A stretch of 64,000 nucleotides of DNA from Agrobacterium tumefaciens (GTDB lineage Bacteria; Pseudomonadota; Alphaproteobacteria; Rhizobiales; Rhizobiaceae), in the NCBI GenBank assembly GCA_025559845.1, contig CP048470.1, forward strand, positions 1,535,001 through 1,599,000, written 5' to 3'. This document shows, in pieces, positions 34,895 to 43,657 of the stretch (the first letter of the stretch is position 1; every line of letters begins with the position of its first letter). The position numbers were made by a program, and so were the translations under genes. Under the pieces are notes generated by a model. That model searched no databases. It was not told where the DNA came from and was given only the letters and a program-made list of their open reading frames with translations.

Positions 34895-37121
34895 AAGCTT
34901 ACTTGATCACCTCGCACCGCCTCCGCAATTTTCGATTAAAAACCGTTGGAACCACGGCCTGCCGCTGATCGTCGATAGCTTTGCGGGGGGCGGAGGCGCC
35001 TCCACCGGAATCGAGATGGCGCTGGGTCGCTCACCTGACCTTGCCATCAATCATAATCCGCAGGCGCTTGCCCTACATGCAGCCAATCATCCTGACACGC
35101 TGCACATCTCGGAAAACATCTACAAGGTCGATCCGCTTGATTACGTGGCTGGGCAGCATATAGGCCTCGCCTGGTTCTCTCCTGATTGCAAGCATTTCAG
35201 CAAGGCCAAGGGCGGCAAGCCGGTCGAGCGCAATATCCGTGACCTCGCTCATATCATTCCGTTCTGGGTCGAACGTGTCCAGAAAAGCGGGGGCAAGATC
35301 GACGTTATCATCATGGAGAACGTCGAGGAATTTGCGACGTGGGGGCCGCTCGTCCAGACCGACAGGGGATTGATGCCGGATCCGGAGCGGAAAGGCGAAA
35401 CCTTCCAGCAATGGTGCAAGAAGCTTCGCCGCCTCGGGGGAAAGCTGGAGAAGCGGGAATTGCGTGCCTGCGATTACGGCGCACCGACGATCCGCAAGCG
35501 CCTTTTCGTCATCATCCGTTTTGATGGTCAAAAGATCGTCTGGCCGGAACCGACGCACGGCGCTCCCGATGATGCTGACGTGATCGCCGGTCGCAAGCTA
35601 CCGTGGCGCACCGCGGCGGAATGCATCGACTGGTCGATCCCATGCCCGTCGATCTTCGATAGCTCGGCCGATATCGCCGAGAAGCACGGTCTGAAGGCTA
35701 TCAGGCCTCTGGCGGACAATACCATGGCTCGTGTTGCGCGCGGCATGAAACGTTATGTGCTCGATGCGGATCGGCCTTTCATCGTTAACCTGACGCACGG
35801 CGCGCGCTGCGAAGATATTGCGGAGCCCGTTAAAACGGTGACCGGTGCGAATCGTGGTGAGAAGGCCGTCGTTCTCCCGCACATGGTCAGCTATTACGGC
35901 CATGGTGACCTGAGGGCGGAACGGACGCGGGAACTGTCTGAGCCGATATCGACGATACCTTGCGAGAACCGGCATGCCGTGGTCGCGCCTTCGGTGATCC
36001 GGTTCAATACCGGTGCGACAGGCAGCGACATGCGCGAGCCCGCGCCGACCGTTACAGCGAACAGTTATATCAAGAAGCCAGGCGGCGCCGCGCCGATCGG
36101 TATGATCGCCCCGCACCTGATGACGATGCGCAACGCCGGCAAGCCCTTCAATGGTGCTGATGAGCCGACGCATACGATCACCGCTGGCGGCGCAGGCCTC
36201 TCCCTGGTCGCGCCTGTCCTGACTGCCGCGCAGCACGGCGGGTCCAATCGATCCGTCGAAGATCCTCACCATACGATCACGGCCAGCAAAAAGGATCAGA
36301 ACAGCGTCATCGTCCCGACGCTCATACAGACCGGCTATGGCGAGCGGGACGGGCAGTCACCGCGATGCCTCGACATAGACAAGCCTTTGGGAACGGTTGT
36401 TGCTGGCGGCGTCAAACACGCTGCCGCCGTCGCGTTCGTCGCGCAGCATAATAATGACAGCCGCCGCGAGGGTGGCGTCAATCCGGGCAGACCTGCCGAT
36501 GTCCCGATGTCCACCGCAACGCAAAGCGGATCGCAGCAAGGCGTTGTGTCCGCCTTCGTGGCGCGCCAGTTTGGCACGTCAACCGGGCACGAGATCGACC
36601 GTCCGTCTGCGACGGTGATGGCTAATGGTGCTGGCAAATCGCAACTGGTGACACCATTCCTTCAGGCCTATTACGGCACGGGCGATGGTGGCGAAGAAAA
36701 CCAGCCAGCGCGCACCATCACCACGAAAGACCGGCACGGCCATGTCGAGGCGATGCTTGATGTGCCACCATTTACGGAAGAAAAGGCTGCCCGCGCCCGC
36801 GAAGTCGCGGATTTTATGCGATCGCACGGGTTCTGGGATGAGCGTGAGTTCGTAACCCTCGAAATCGACGGGCACACCTTCGTCATCGTCGATATCGGCA
36901 TGCGGATGCTTACGCCGCGCGAACTGTTTAATGCGCAAGGTTTCCCCGGCGATTATCAGATCGATGGTGTCTGGGTGTCGGAAGACGGCAAGGAAACGTG
37001 GATAGCGTTTCCGAAATCCGTGCAGGTCTCCTGTGTCGGGAACAGTGTTAGCCCGCCTGTGGCCGAAGCGCTGATAGGCGCGAATTGCAATCATCTCGTT
37101 GCTGTGCAGGTGGCGGCATGA
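34884..37121 (+). CDS. C5 cytosine DNA methyltransferase with repeated central domain
   Basis: The 745-residue protein has the C5-methyltransferase motifs: I DSFAGGGGAS near residue 32, IV SPDCKHFS near 97 (catalytic Cys in SPDC rather than PPC), VI IIMENVEEF, VIII APTIRKRLF, and X GNSVSPPVAEAL at the end. Between about 300 and 625 lie eight or so imperfect 40-50 residue units of the form EPxxTITA ... LVAPxL, in the place of the target-recognition domain. It should methylate phage DNA against host restriction. AAAGGAG precedes ATG 34884. Confidence 0.9.
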   Translation: MYAESLLDHLAPPPQFSIKNRWNHGLPLIVDSFAGGGGASTGIEMALGRSPDLAINHNPQALALHAANHPDTLHISENIYKVDPLDYVAGQHIGLAWFSPDCKHFSKAKGGKPVERNIRDLAHIIPFWVERVQKSGGKIDVIIMENVEEFATWGPLVQTDRGLMPDPERKGETFQQWCKKLRRLGGKLEKRELRACDYGAPTIRKRLFVIIRFDGQKIVWPEPTHGAPDDADVIAGRKLPWRTAAECIDWSIPCPSIFDSSADIAEKHGLKAIRPLADNTMARVARGMKRYVLDADRPFIVNLTHGARCEDIAEPVKTVTGANRGEKAVVLPHMVSYYGHGDLRAERTRELSEPISTIPCENRHAVVAPSVIRFNTGATGSDMREPAPTVTANSYIKKPGGAAPIGMIAPHLMTMRNAGKPFNGADEPTHTITAGGAGLSLVAPVLTAAQHGGSNRSVEDPHHTITASKKDQNSVIVPTLIQTGYGERDGQSPRCLDIDKPLGTVVAGGVKHAAAVAFVAQHNNDSRREGGVNPGRPADVPMSTATQSGSQQGVVSAFVARQFGTSTGHEIDRPSATVMANGAGKSQLVTPFLQAYYGTGDGGEENQPARTITTKDRHGHVEAMLDVPPFTEEKAARAREVADFMRSHGFWDEREFVTLEIDGHTFVIVDIGMRMLTPRELFNAQGFPGDYQIDGVWVSEDGKETWIAFPKSVQVSCVGNSVSPPVAEALIGANCNHLVAVQVAA

Positions 37122-38329
37122 TGCAGCCGACTTTGTTCGAAGGGTCTGAACGCCTCGTCTATGACGATGCGGTGGAGCTTACTCTTCAATCCATGCAGGC
37201 ATATGGCCCTGATCATGACCACTGGGGCATAGCTTGGTCCGGAGGGAAAGATAGCAGTGCGACCCTGACGCTTATCCTCCATCTGTTGGACACTGGACAG
37301 CTGGCTCGGCCGAAGTCGCTTTCAGTTTTTTATGCCGACACGCGCCAAGAGTTGCCGCCGCTGGCGATTGCTGCTGAGCGGATCATGTTGCAGATGGCCG
37401 CAAGGGGTATCCGGTGCGAGGTTGTCCGGGCGCCGCTCGATAAGAGGTTCCTCGTTTACATCCTCGGTCGCGGGGTTCCTCCGCCAAATAACAACACCCT
37501 CCGCTGGTGTACCCGTCAGATAAAGATTGATCCTATGACGGAGGCTTTGGAGCGCCGGATTAACGAGATTGATGGAAATATCCTGATGATCACAGGTGTC
37601 CGGCAAGGTGAAAGTGCGATCCGTGACCAACGTATTGTCATGTCGTGTGGCAAGGATGGAGCAGAATGCGGGCAGGGCTGGTATCAGCAGGTATTGCCGC
37701 AGGCGAAAGGCATCCGCGGTCGCATAGCAACCCTTGCCCCTCTTCTGCATTGGCGCGTGTGCAACGTCTGGGATTGGCTAAGATTTTACGCGCCGTTGCC
37801 TGAATACGGCGGCTGGGCCACGACTGCAATTGCGGATGCATATGGTGGCGATGAGGCGGAGGAGAAGAACGCCAGAACCGGTTGCGCCGGCTGCCCTCTT
37901 GCGTCGAAAGATTTGGCATTGATGACGATCGTCTCTATGCCGGAGTGGTCTTATCTTTCTCCCCTGCTGGGCTTGAAGCCGCTGTATCGCGAGTTGCGTT
38001 TGCCTCATAACCGGCTCCGTAAACCTGGTGTGGAAAGGCTGAAAAACGGCGCTATCGCCGCTAATCCCCAGCGCATGGGACCGTTGACATTCGATGCCCG
38101 ACTGATGGGGCTTGCCCGGGTTCTTAGTATTCAGGCTGAAATCAATGTCGAAGCGGAGCGTCTGGGGCGGCCAAAGATAGATATCCTCAATGAAGAGGAA
38201 GAGAGCCGCATTCGCGAACTCATATCGGCCGAGACCTGGCCGCAGGGTTGGGATGGTGACGAACCTGTCGCGGACACGCCAATGGCGTCTGTTTTCTCCG
38301 ACGGCTCCGTGCAGCCACTTCTGGTGTGA
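37118..38329 (+). CDS. PAPS reductase / DndC-like adenylyl-sulfur transferase family protein
   Basis: The 403-residue protein has the PP-loop SGGKDSSA near residue 40, a NTLRWCTRQIKIDP segment, ITGVRQGES, and later Cys residues in SCGKDGAECGQGWY and GCAGCPL, enough for an iron-sulfur cluster. Family members reduce PAPS or, as DndC, activate sulfur for DNA phosphorothioation. No DndA, DndD or DndE is near. It directly follows the C5 methyltransferase (ATGATG overlap), which suggests a nucleic-acid modification role. The true substrate is unknown. Confidence 0.78.
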   Translation: MMQPTLFEGSERLVYDDAVELTLQSMQAYGPDHDHWGIAWSGGKDSSATLTLILHLLDTGQLARPKSLSVFYADTRQELPPLAIAAERIMLQMAARGIRCEVVRAPLDKRFLVYILGRGVPPPNNNTLRWCTRQIKIDPMTEALERRINEIDGNILMITGVRQGESAIRDQRIVMSCGKDGAECGQGWYQQVLPQAKGIRGRIATLAPLLHWRVCNVWDWLRFYAPLPEYGGWATTAIADAYGGDEAEEKNARTGCAGCPLASKDLALMTIVSMPEWSYLSPLLGLKPLYRELRLPHNRLRKPGVERLKNGAIAANPQRMGPLTFDARLMGLARVLSIQAEINVEAERLGRPKIDILNEEEESRIRELISAETWPQGWDGDEPVADTPMASVFSDGSVQPLLV

Positions 38330-38338
38330 GGCTGTCGC

Positions 38339-39601
38339 ATGTCTGATCCCATCATCGAAGAGTTTGTTGAACGGGCTCGTAACGTATCAGTAAGCGAGGC
38401 TGCCGAGCGGCTTAACATCAAACTGGGCCAGAAGGAGCATATTGGCGCTTGCCCGCGCTGCGGCGGCAAAGACCGGTTTTCCATAAATGGTGTCAAGAAC
38501 GTTTTTAATTGCCGCAACTGTGGCGGAGGGCGTGACGGCATCGCCCTTATGGCGCATTTCCACAATCTCGATCTACGTGACAGGGTGGGCTTCCTGGAAG
38601 CGTGCGCCGCCGCACTCAACGAGGATATCCCCGAAGGTGGCGAGCGTGAAACCGATGAACAGCGGGCAGAACGGCTTGAACGCATCGCCCAGCTGAAGGC
38701 TGACAACGAGCGGAAAAACCGCGAGAAGGAAGCGGGCGAAAACCGGTTCCGCGATATCGAGGTCAGCAAGGCGCGGGGCATTTATGGCAACGCGCGGGAT
38801 CTTCATTCCTCAGGGTTTTCCTATGCCACGGAGCTATTTCAATATCTTCGGCTGCGTACAGGTTTTGAACCGCATCCGGGCGTTCTCGATCATATCCGCT
38901 TTGCGCCGGCGCATTCCTACTGGCATGGCAAGGATGAGATGGGGAGGGCAGCCAGTCCGCATATGGGGCCAGCCATGATCGCGCCTTTCGTCGCTGCAGA
39001 CGGCAGTGTGACGGGATGCCATGAAACATGGATTGATTTGGGTAATGCCCCGAAATACCGGCCATTAATCCGGGATGAAAGCGGCACAGTCATCCTGGAT
39101 AAGGACAAAAATCCTGTCACCACCAAGAAGATGCGCGGCACAAAAAAAGGGTCGATGATCCCAGTTTTTGGCGCGTCGCGAGCGGTGCGGTGGGTGCTTG
39201 GTGAAGGTATTGAGACGGTATGCGCCTATGCAGGCGCCGAAGGTTGGCGGGCTGACACATTCTATGCTGCGACGGGCGATCTCGGCAATCTTGCTGGCCC
39301 GGCCGACCCGCGATCTTCGTTTCCGCACCCGACAATAAAGGTCGGTAACGGGCAATTTCAAAAAATTCAGGGTCCAGTTCCAAAGCCAGACCAGGCCCCC
39401 ACGGACGCCGTGCAGGTGCCAGATCATGTTGTCGAACTCATCATACTCGTTGACGGCGACAGCGAGCACGTTTTCACGGCGTCGGCCATAGCGCGGACAG
39501 TTTCGCGTCTGTCGGCGCCGCATCGCATCATCACACCATTCTGGCCACCAGAAGGCGAGGATTTCGCCAGCTTGTTTGCCAACATGCAGCAAGGGGATTG
39601 A
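38339..39601 (+). CDS. Zinc-ribbon TOPRIM primase
   Basis: The 420-residue protein has a CHC2-like zinc ribbon near residues 37-65 (CPRCGGKDRF ... CRNCGGG) and a TOPRIM-type domain from about residue 275 (VLGEGIETVCAYAG, then LIILVDGDSEHVFTASAIA). This is the P4 or phage-type primase layout. It should make RNA primers for phage replication. The helicase gene follows at once. Confidence 0.88.
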   Translation: MSDPIIEEFVERARNVSVSEAAERLNIKLGQKEHIGACPRCGGKDRFSINGVKNVFNCRNCGGGRDGIALMAHFHNLDLRDRVGFLEACAAALNEDIPEGGERETDEQRAERLERIAQLKADNERKNREKEAGENRFRDIEVSKARGIYGNARDLHSSGFSYATELFQYLRLRTGFEPHPGVLDHIRFAPAHSYWHGKDEMGRAASPHMGPAMIAPFVAADGSVTGCHETWIDLGNAPKYRPLIRDESGTVILDKDKNPVTTKKMRGTKKGSMIPVFGASRAVRWVLGEGIETVCAYAGAEGWRADTFYAATGDLGNLAGPADPRSSFPHPTIKVGNGQFQKIQGPVPKPDQAPTDAVQVPDHVVELIILVDGDSEHVFTASAIARTVSRLSAPHRIITPFWPPEGEDFASLFANMQQGD

Positions 39602-39648
39602 AACATGAGAATACCCGAGAAGCGTCTGACGCGCCTGGAGCGTCGCAG

Positions 39649-41469
39649 ATGAAGGAAAAAGAGAAGAAGACAAATGGCGGCGTCCCCGAGGATGTCGCAC
39701 GCATGATGGCGATGGCTGCGCAACAACGGCGCATCTATTCCGCGAACCCGGACCCTTTGCCGGTGGCAGAGCCTGAGCCGACAGAAGATGTCCTTGTCCT
39801 TTCTGACGAGGAGATTCTCGAAGAATGCTCCGAGCAGCCGGAAACGGACATCGGCAATGCGAATCGGCTTCTTATTCGCTTCGGGGAACTGATCCGTCAC
39901 GTCACCCACGTCGGTTGGCATGGCTACGATGGAAAGCGCTGGCTCGAGGATGCTTCCGGTTCCGTTGTTCGTCGGCTCGCACACCGCACGGCGGAATTCA
40001 TTGATGACGAGGCTGTGCGGTTGGATTGCAGTGAGGAGGAACAGGCCAAGATCGCGGCCGGTAAGATCGCGCGAGAAGAACTGAAGAAATTAGGTAAAGC
40101 GGCAAAGGATTGGGATGCCGCAAAGCTGGCCGAATATGAGAGGCTGCAAAAGGATGTCGAGAAAATGGACAAGGTCGAAAAAGACCGGTCCGGCCGCATT
40201 TCATCACGACATGCTCATGCCAAGCAAGCTGCAGGGACTTCGAAGATCAACAATATGCTTCAGGAAGCCGCGCCCTATTGCTCTCTGGAGGTGCTGGACC
40301 TCAACAAGGATCTGCTCGCGCTCAACTGTGAAAATGGCACATTAAGGTTCTTCTGCTCGGAGGTTGGGGATACCGGGAAGTGGCAGATAAGGGTTGACGC
40401 TCACCGAGCGTCCGATCTTATCTCAAAGCTGTGCGAAGCGCGTTTTTCGCAGGACGCCGACGCGCCAATGTTCCAACAGTTCCTGCAGCGTGTCATGCCG
40501 AATGTTGATTATCGGGCATTTTTGCAGCGATATCTTGGATACTGCCTGCTCGGCCTTACAGGCGAACAATGCTTGCTGTTCTTTTATGGAGCCGGCAGAA
40601 ATGGGAAATCGACCTTCGTAGACATCATGGTCGAGATCCTTGGCGACTATGCCGTATCAATGTCGATCGACAGTTTCGCTGGTGACAGTAAACGTGGCGG
40701 TGCGGAGGCGACGCCAGACCTCGCCCGCTTGCCCGGCGCTCGCCTCGTGGCGGCCAGCGAGCCAGAAATGGGCGTGCATCTGAAGGACGCGTTGATCAAG
40801 ACGCTGACGGGCGGCGAACCTATCGCGGTCCGTCGGTTGCATCAGGATTTTTTTGAACTCATCCCGCAATTCAAGATCATTCTTTCTGGCAACCATAAGC
40901 CCATCATCAAGGATGACTCTGACGGGATATGGCGTCGCGTTCACCTGGTACCGTGGGAAATACAAATTCCGGAAGATGAGGTTGATAAGACGCTCAAGGA
41001 AAAGCTCTTGGCTACAGAGCGAGATGGCATCTTTGCATGGATGGTGAAAGGGGCACTCGAATACCTCCAATTTGGTTTGCGCGTCCCTGATGGTGTACGA
41101 GCGGCGACGGCCGAGTATCGAGAAGAGAGTGATCCTATCGGCGCATTCCTTCGCAATGCCTGCCATGTCACGGGCGCTGATGGTGACCGTGAAAGTCCGG
41201 AAAACCTTTACAATGGGTATGTGCGATACGCCAAACGCGAAGGCTTGGCGGACATCAGACAAGCAACATTTACACGGAGACTGCCAGACCAAACCCGGAA
41301 GAGTTGGAAAGGTCCCGACGGTTTCATGCATCAGTTTCAGCGAATACGGTCAAATGGCACCGCATATATCGGTATTCGCGTTCGGGACGAGTTTGCCGGA
41401 AAGCCGGACATAGGCAGTCCGCCTGAAGGTCGCTTTTCAGATGATGAACCTTTCCCCGAGAGCTTTTGA
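39649..41469 (+). CDS. Phage/plasmid primase-helicase, P4 family (SF3 helicase)
   Basis: The 606-residue protein has a D5-N domain and an SF3 helicase: Walker A FYGAGRNGKSTF near residue 325, motif B RLVAASEPE, and motif C IILSGNHKPII, then DDSDGIWRRVHLVPW. A coiled-coil region (EELKKLGKAAKDWDAAKLAE) precedes it. In P4, the equivalent protein binds origin iterons; a repeat array follows this gene. The frame is open from TTG 39598, but ATG 39649 has GGAG eight bases upstream. Confidence 0.9.
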   Translation: MKEKEKKTNGGVPEDVARMMAMAAQQRRIYSANPDPLPVAEPEPTEDVLVLSDEEILEECSEQPETDIGNANRLLIRFGELIRHVTHVGWHGYDGKRWLEDASGSVVRRLAHRTAEFIDDEAVRLDCSEEEQAKIAAGKIAREELKKLGKAAKDWDAAKLAEYERLQKDVEKMDKVEKDRSGRISSRHAHAKQAAGTSKINNMLQEAAPYCSLEVLDLNKDLLALNCENGTLRFFCSEVGDTGKWQIRVDAHRASDLISKLCEARFSQDADAPMFQQFLQRVMPNVDYRAFLQRYLGYCLLGLTGEQCLLFFYGAGRNGKSTFVDIMVEILGDYAVSMSIDSFAGDSKRGGAEATPDLARLPGARLVAASEPEMGVHLKDALIKTLTGGEPIAVRRLHQDFFELIPQFKIILSGNHKPIIKDDSDGIWRRVHLVPWEIQIPEDEVDKTLKEKLLATERDGIFAWMVKGALEYLQFGLRVPDGVRAATAEYREESDPIGAFLRNACHVTGADGDRESPENLYNGYVRYAKREGLADIRQATFTRRLPDQTRKSWKGPDGFMHQFQRIRSNGTAYIGIRVRDEFAGKPDIGSPPEGRFSDDEPFPESF

Positions 41470-41501
41470 TGCTTGACACCCGGACCCTTCGCCGTACACA
41501 C

Positions 41502-41867
41502 AGGACATACAGCCATCTGTTTGCCTTGCCTGTCCATACGAAGGGTCCGGGGCGGACAGCTAGGACAGCAAGCAATGCTGCGCGGACAGTAAGCGCGGCG
41601 CGCTCAAAGCCAGAAAGAACATTTCTTTCAATAGCTTGCGCAGGTTGGACAGCTAGGACAGCAATTTTCAGGTTTTCCATGATGCGCATGCGCTCGCGCA
41701 CGTCAAATTCCCATCGGGATATATGGCGAAAAAATAGAATGTCTCGCATCACATAAACCTCTGAACTATCTGTCCTTGCTGTCCAATCATTGAAATCATT
41801 GAGTAACTTTAACTCTACCTGTCCTCCTTGCTGTCCAAACTGAATATATTTCCTGTCCTACATGTCC
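41502..41867. repeat. GGACAG/CTGTCC iteron array, candidate replication origin
   Basis: No supported gene lies in 41470-41893. The left arm carries GGACAG at 41554, 41563, 41584, 41647 and 41656; the right arm carries the inverse, CTGTCC, at 41770, 41779, 41819, 41831 and 41853, plus ATGTCC at 41862 and one inverted copy at 41530. Several form pairs nine bases apart. Between the arms is ATGCGCATGCG (41682-41692). The place just after the SF3 helicase gene fits a P4-like origin. Confidence 0.6.
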
Positions 41868-41893
41868 AAAAACACCCAGAAAGGGTCAAAGGA

Positions 41894-42670
41894 ATGAAAA
41901 TCGGTATCGAAAAACTGTTGCAGTGGGCTTTTGTGCAGGAGCTTTGCGTGCGGGATATCGCTGAAGCTGGTGGCCCGAGCTCGTCTTCATCGAACTTTAC
42001 GATGATCATGGAAATGCTGGAGTTGGGAGCCATCATCGACCGGTCGCGCAACGTCATGGCTGCATCATCTGCGGTAACTTTGGAGCCCCACCTTGATGCG
42101 TTGGTTGTGGCTGATGCTGTCCGCGATCTGGTCGATGGTCATTTCACTGTCGAAAATGATTGGTCGCCGTTCTCGGACTGGGATGATGATCACGGTCTGG
42201 TTTCTGTGGCCGTGCAGGCCGAGATCGAGGCCTTCCGTCTCCGCGGTGATCGTGCGAATGGTCGGCGTGCAGCCAATCTTGTAATTTGCTCGGCTATTCT
42301 CGGACGCGGCCCGGATTGGTTTGCGGAAAAGCCTGCGGAGCGTGTCGTGGAGCGCTGGGGAAAACCGGCATGGTTCATCATGAAGAGCGCGAAAGACTGC
42401 TTTGGTCGCGTTTATCAGTTCGAGGCCGATGGCTTCGACCGGAAAAAAAGGAGGCCGATGCGTGGCGCCTATCGCAAGATGGAGCTTGCTGAGCCAATTC
42501 GGAGCGCAATTATTGCCAGGATGGAGTGGAAACTTTGGCAGGATGCCTTGGTTTCGCTCAGCAAATCGTTGGCAAATCAGCTGAGTTTCTATGAAGTAGA
42601 ACTCTACAGCCCGGACGATGCACCATGGTCGAGAAATCGGGAAAGTTCCAAAAATATCGTAATTGTTTGA
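41894..42670 (+). CDS. Hypothetical phage protein after the repeat array
   Basis: The 258-residue protein is not recognised. It is soluble, acidic in its first half, with a basic patch in FEADGFDRKKRRPMRGAYRKM. AAAGGA precedes ATG 41894. It is the last gene before the terminator that ends the early right operon. Its promoter region would include the repeats. Confidence 0.6.
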   Translation: MKIGIEKLLQWAFVQELCVRDIAEAGGPSSSSSNFTMIMEMLELGAIIDRSRNVMAASSAVTLEPHLDALVVADAVRDLVDGHFTVENDWSPFSDWDDDHGLVSVAVQAEIEAFRLRGDRANGRRAANLVICSAILGRGPDWFAEKPAERVVERWGKPAWFIMKSAKDCFGRVYQFEADGFDRKKRRPMRGAYRKMELAEPIRSAIIARMEWKLWQDALVSLSKSLANQLSFYEVELYSPDDAPWSRNRESSKNIVIV

Positions 42671-42752
42671 TTTTTATTGGGATTTATTTGATGTCTACGT
42701 GTTGAAATGCGACAGTTGCTTGACATATCTTGGAGACAGTAAAAAAGTTTGG

Positions 42753-42787
42753 AAAACCCGCTTCGGATCGCCCGGCGCGGGTTTTTT
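42753..42787 (+). terminator. Intrinsic terminator between early and late genes
   Basis: AAACCCGC (42754-42761) pairs with GCGGGTTT (42777-42784), followed by TTT. The loop holds further GC-rich bases. It separates the replication region from the late genes, so late transcription needs its own promoter or antitermination. TTGACA (42719-42724) and nearby bases may be a promoter, but I see no good -10. Confidence 0.65.
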
Positions 42788-42856
42788 GTTGCCCAGGATG
42801 GAGGCGGCCATGCACCCCGTCGCTGTAATGGCGATGAACGATCGAAAGGCTCTGCT

Positions 42857-43474
42857 ATGTCGCTAGTCATGCGGTGGCAGAACGTCGCTGGCATGCAGCG
42901 GATGGAGAATGCCCTTGGTCGCCTGGATGGACATCAGTTGCATCTCGGTTTGCAGCGAGCGCTCAATCATACCGGTGGCAAAGCTAAAACGCAGGTCGTG
43001 CGGGCGCTGGTAAAACAAACCGGTCTGACTTACGGGGTGATCAAGAACGCTGTGAGGACCGGGCGGGCATGGGGCGCTAGCGCCGACGCCAGCCGGTTTG
43101 TGGAGGGGCGGGGAGCGCTTCAGTATGTCCTGTCTTCGAAAGGCGGCGACATATCTCTGAAGTATTTCAAGGCGAGGGAAACGCGCGCTGGTGTTACCGC
43201 CGCGCCGTTTGGCGAGCGCAAGTTGTTCGCCGGAACGTTCATCAAGGGTGGCCAGTTCCCGGCAAGAAAAACGGCGTCCGGGCTAAACGGCCACGTTTAC
43301 AAGCGCACCAGCAAGAAGCGTGGGCCTTTGGAGTTTCAGGATAGCGGCGTGGTCATCCCTGCAGAGATGCTGAAGGGTGCGGCTGCCGAGGCATTCACCT
43401 CAGTGGTGAATGAGGAGCTTCCAAATCGTGTCATGCACGAGATCAGCCGACTTGCCCCGGGCATCTTCGTCTGA
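42857..43474 (+). CDS. Probable minor tail protein, GpZ-like
   Basis: The 205-residue protein is basic. It starts with a helix (MQRMENALGRLDGHQLHLGLQRALNHTG) followed by AKTQVVRALVKQTGLTYGVIKNAV, which recalls lambda minor tail protein Z (GpZ). The position before the terminase is unusual for a tail gene, so the match is tentative. AAAGG precedes ATG 42857. Confidence 0.5.
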   Translation: MSLVMRWQNVAGMQRMENALGRLDGHQLHLGLQRALNHTGGKAKTQVVRALVKQTGLTYGVIKNAVRTGRAWGASADASRFVEGRGALQYVLSSKGGDISLKYFKARETRAGVTAAPFGERKLFAGTFIKGGQFPARKTASGLNGHVYKRTSKKRGPLEFQDSGVVIPAEMLKGAAAEAFTSVVNEELPNRVMHEISRLAPGIFV

Positions 43475-43500
43475 TCGCCGATGCCAAACCCGAAAGGGGC

Positions 43501-43558
43501 GGGTGCCCCTCGGACCTCCCCCCCCCCTGGGGTCAGGGACCGTACCCGAGGCGCACCC
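43501..43558. other. Candidate cos or packaging-initiation region
   Basis: Directly before the terminase genes, GGGTGCCCCTCGG (43501-43513) and CCGAGGCGCACCC (43546-43558) form a 13-bp inverted repeat with one mismatch. A run of ten or more Cs lies between. The terminase is of the lambda GpA type, which cuts at cos, and cos normally lies here. The exact nick site cannot be told. Confidence 0.45.
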
Positions 43559-43657
43559 CCCACGGGCGGAGAACGGCCCGAAATCTCGCCAGTCTGAGGG
43601 TAAAACTGAAGCCTAAAGCTTCTAAAACTGGTTAAAGGATTAAAGGTCGAGCTTTAG

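Noticed and set aside
39598-39648. TTG start for the P4-type helicase
   Set aside because: It would overlap the primase stop, but AAGGGG is too close to it; ATG 39649 has GGAG at good spacing. Left as a possible alternative.
41466-41756. 96-codon + strand frame and a 142-codon - strand frame in the repeat region
   Set aside because: Both are made largely of translated GGACAG repeats and lack ribosome binding sites; the DNA repeats explain them better.
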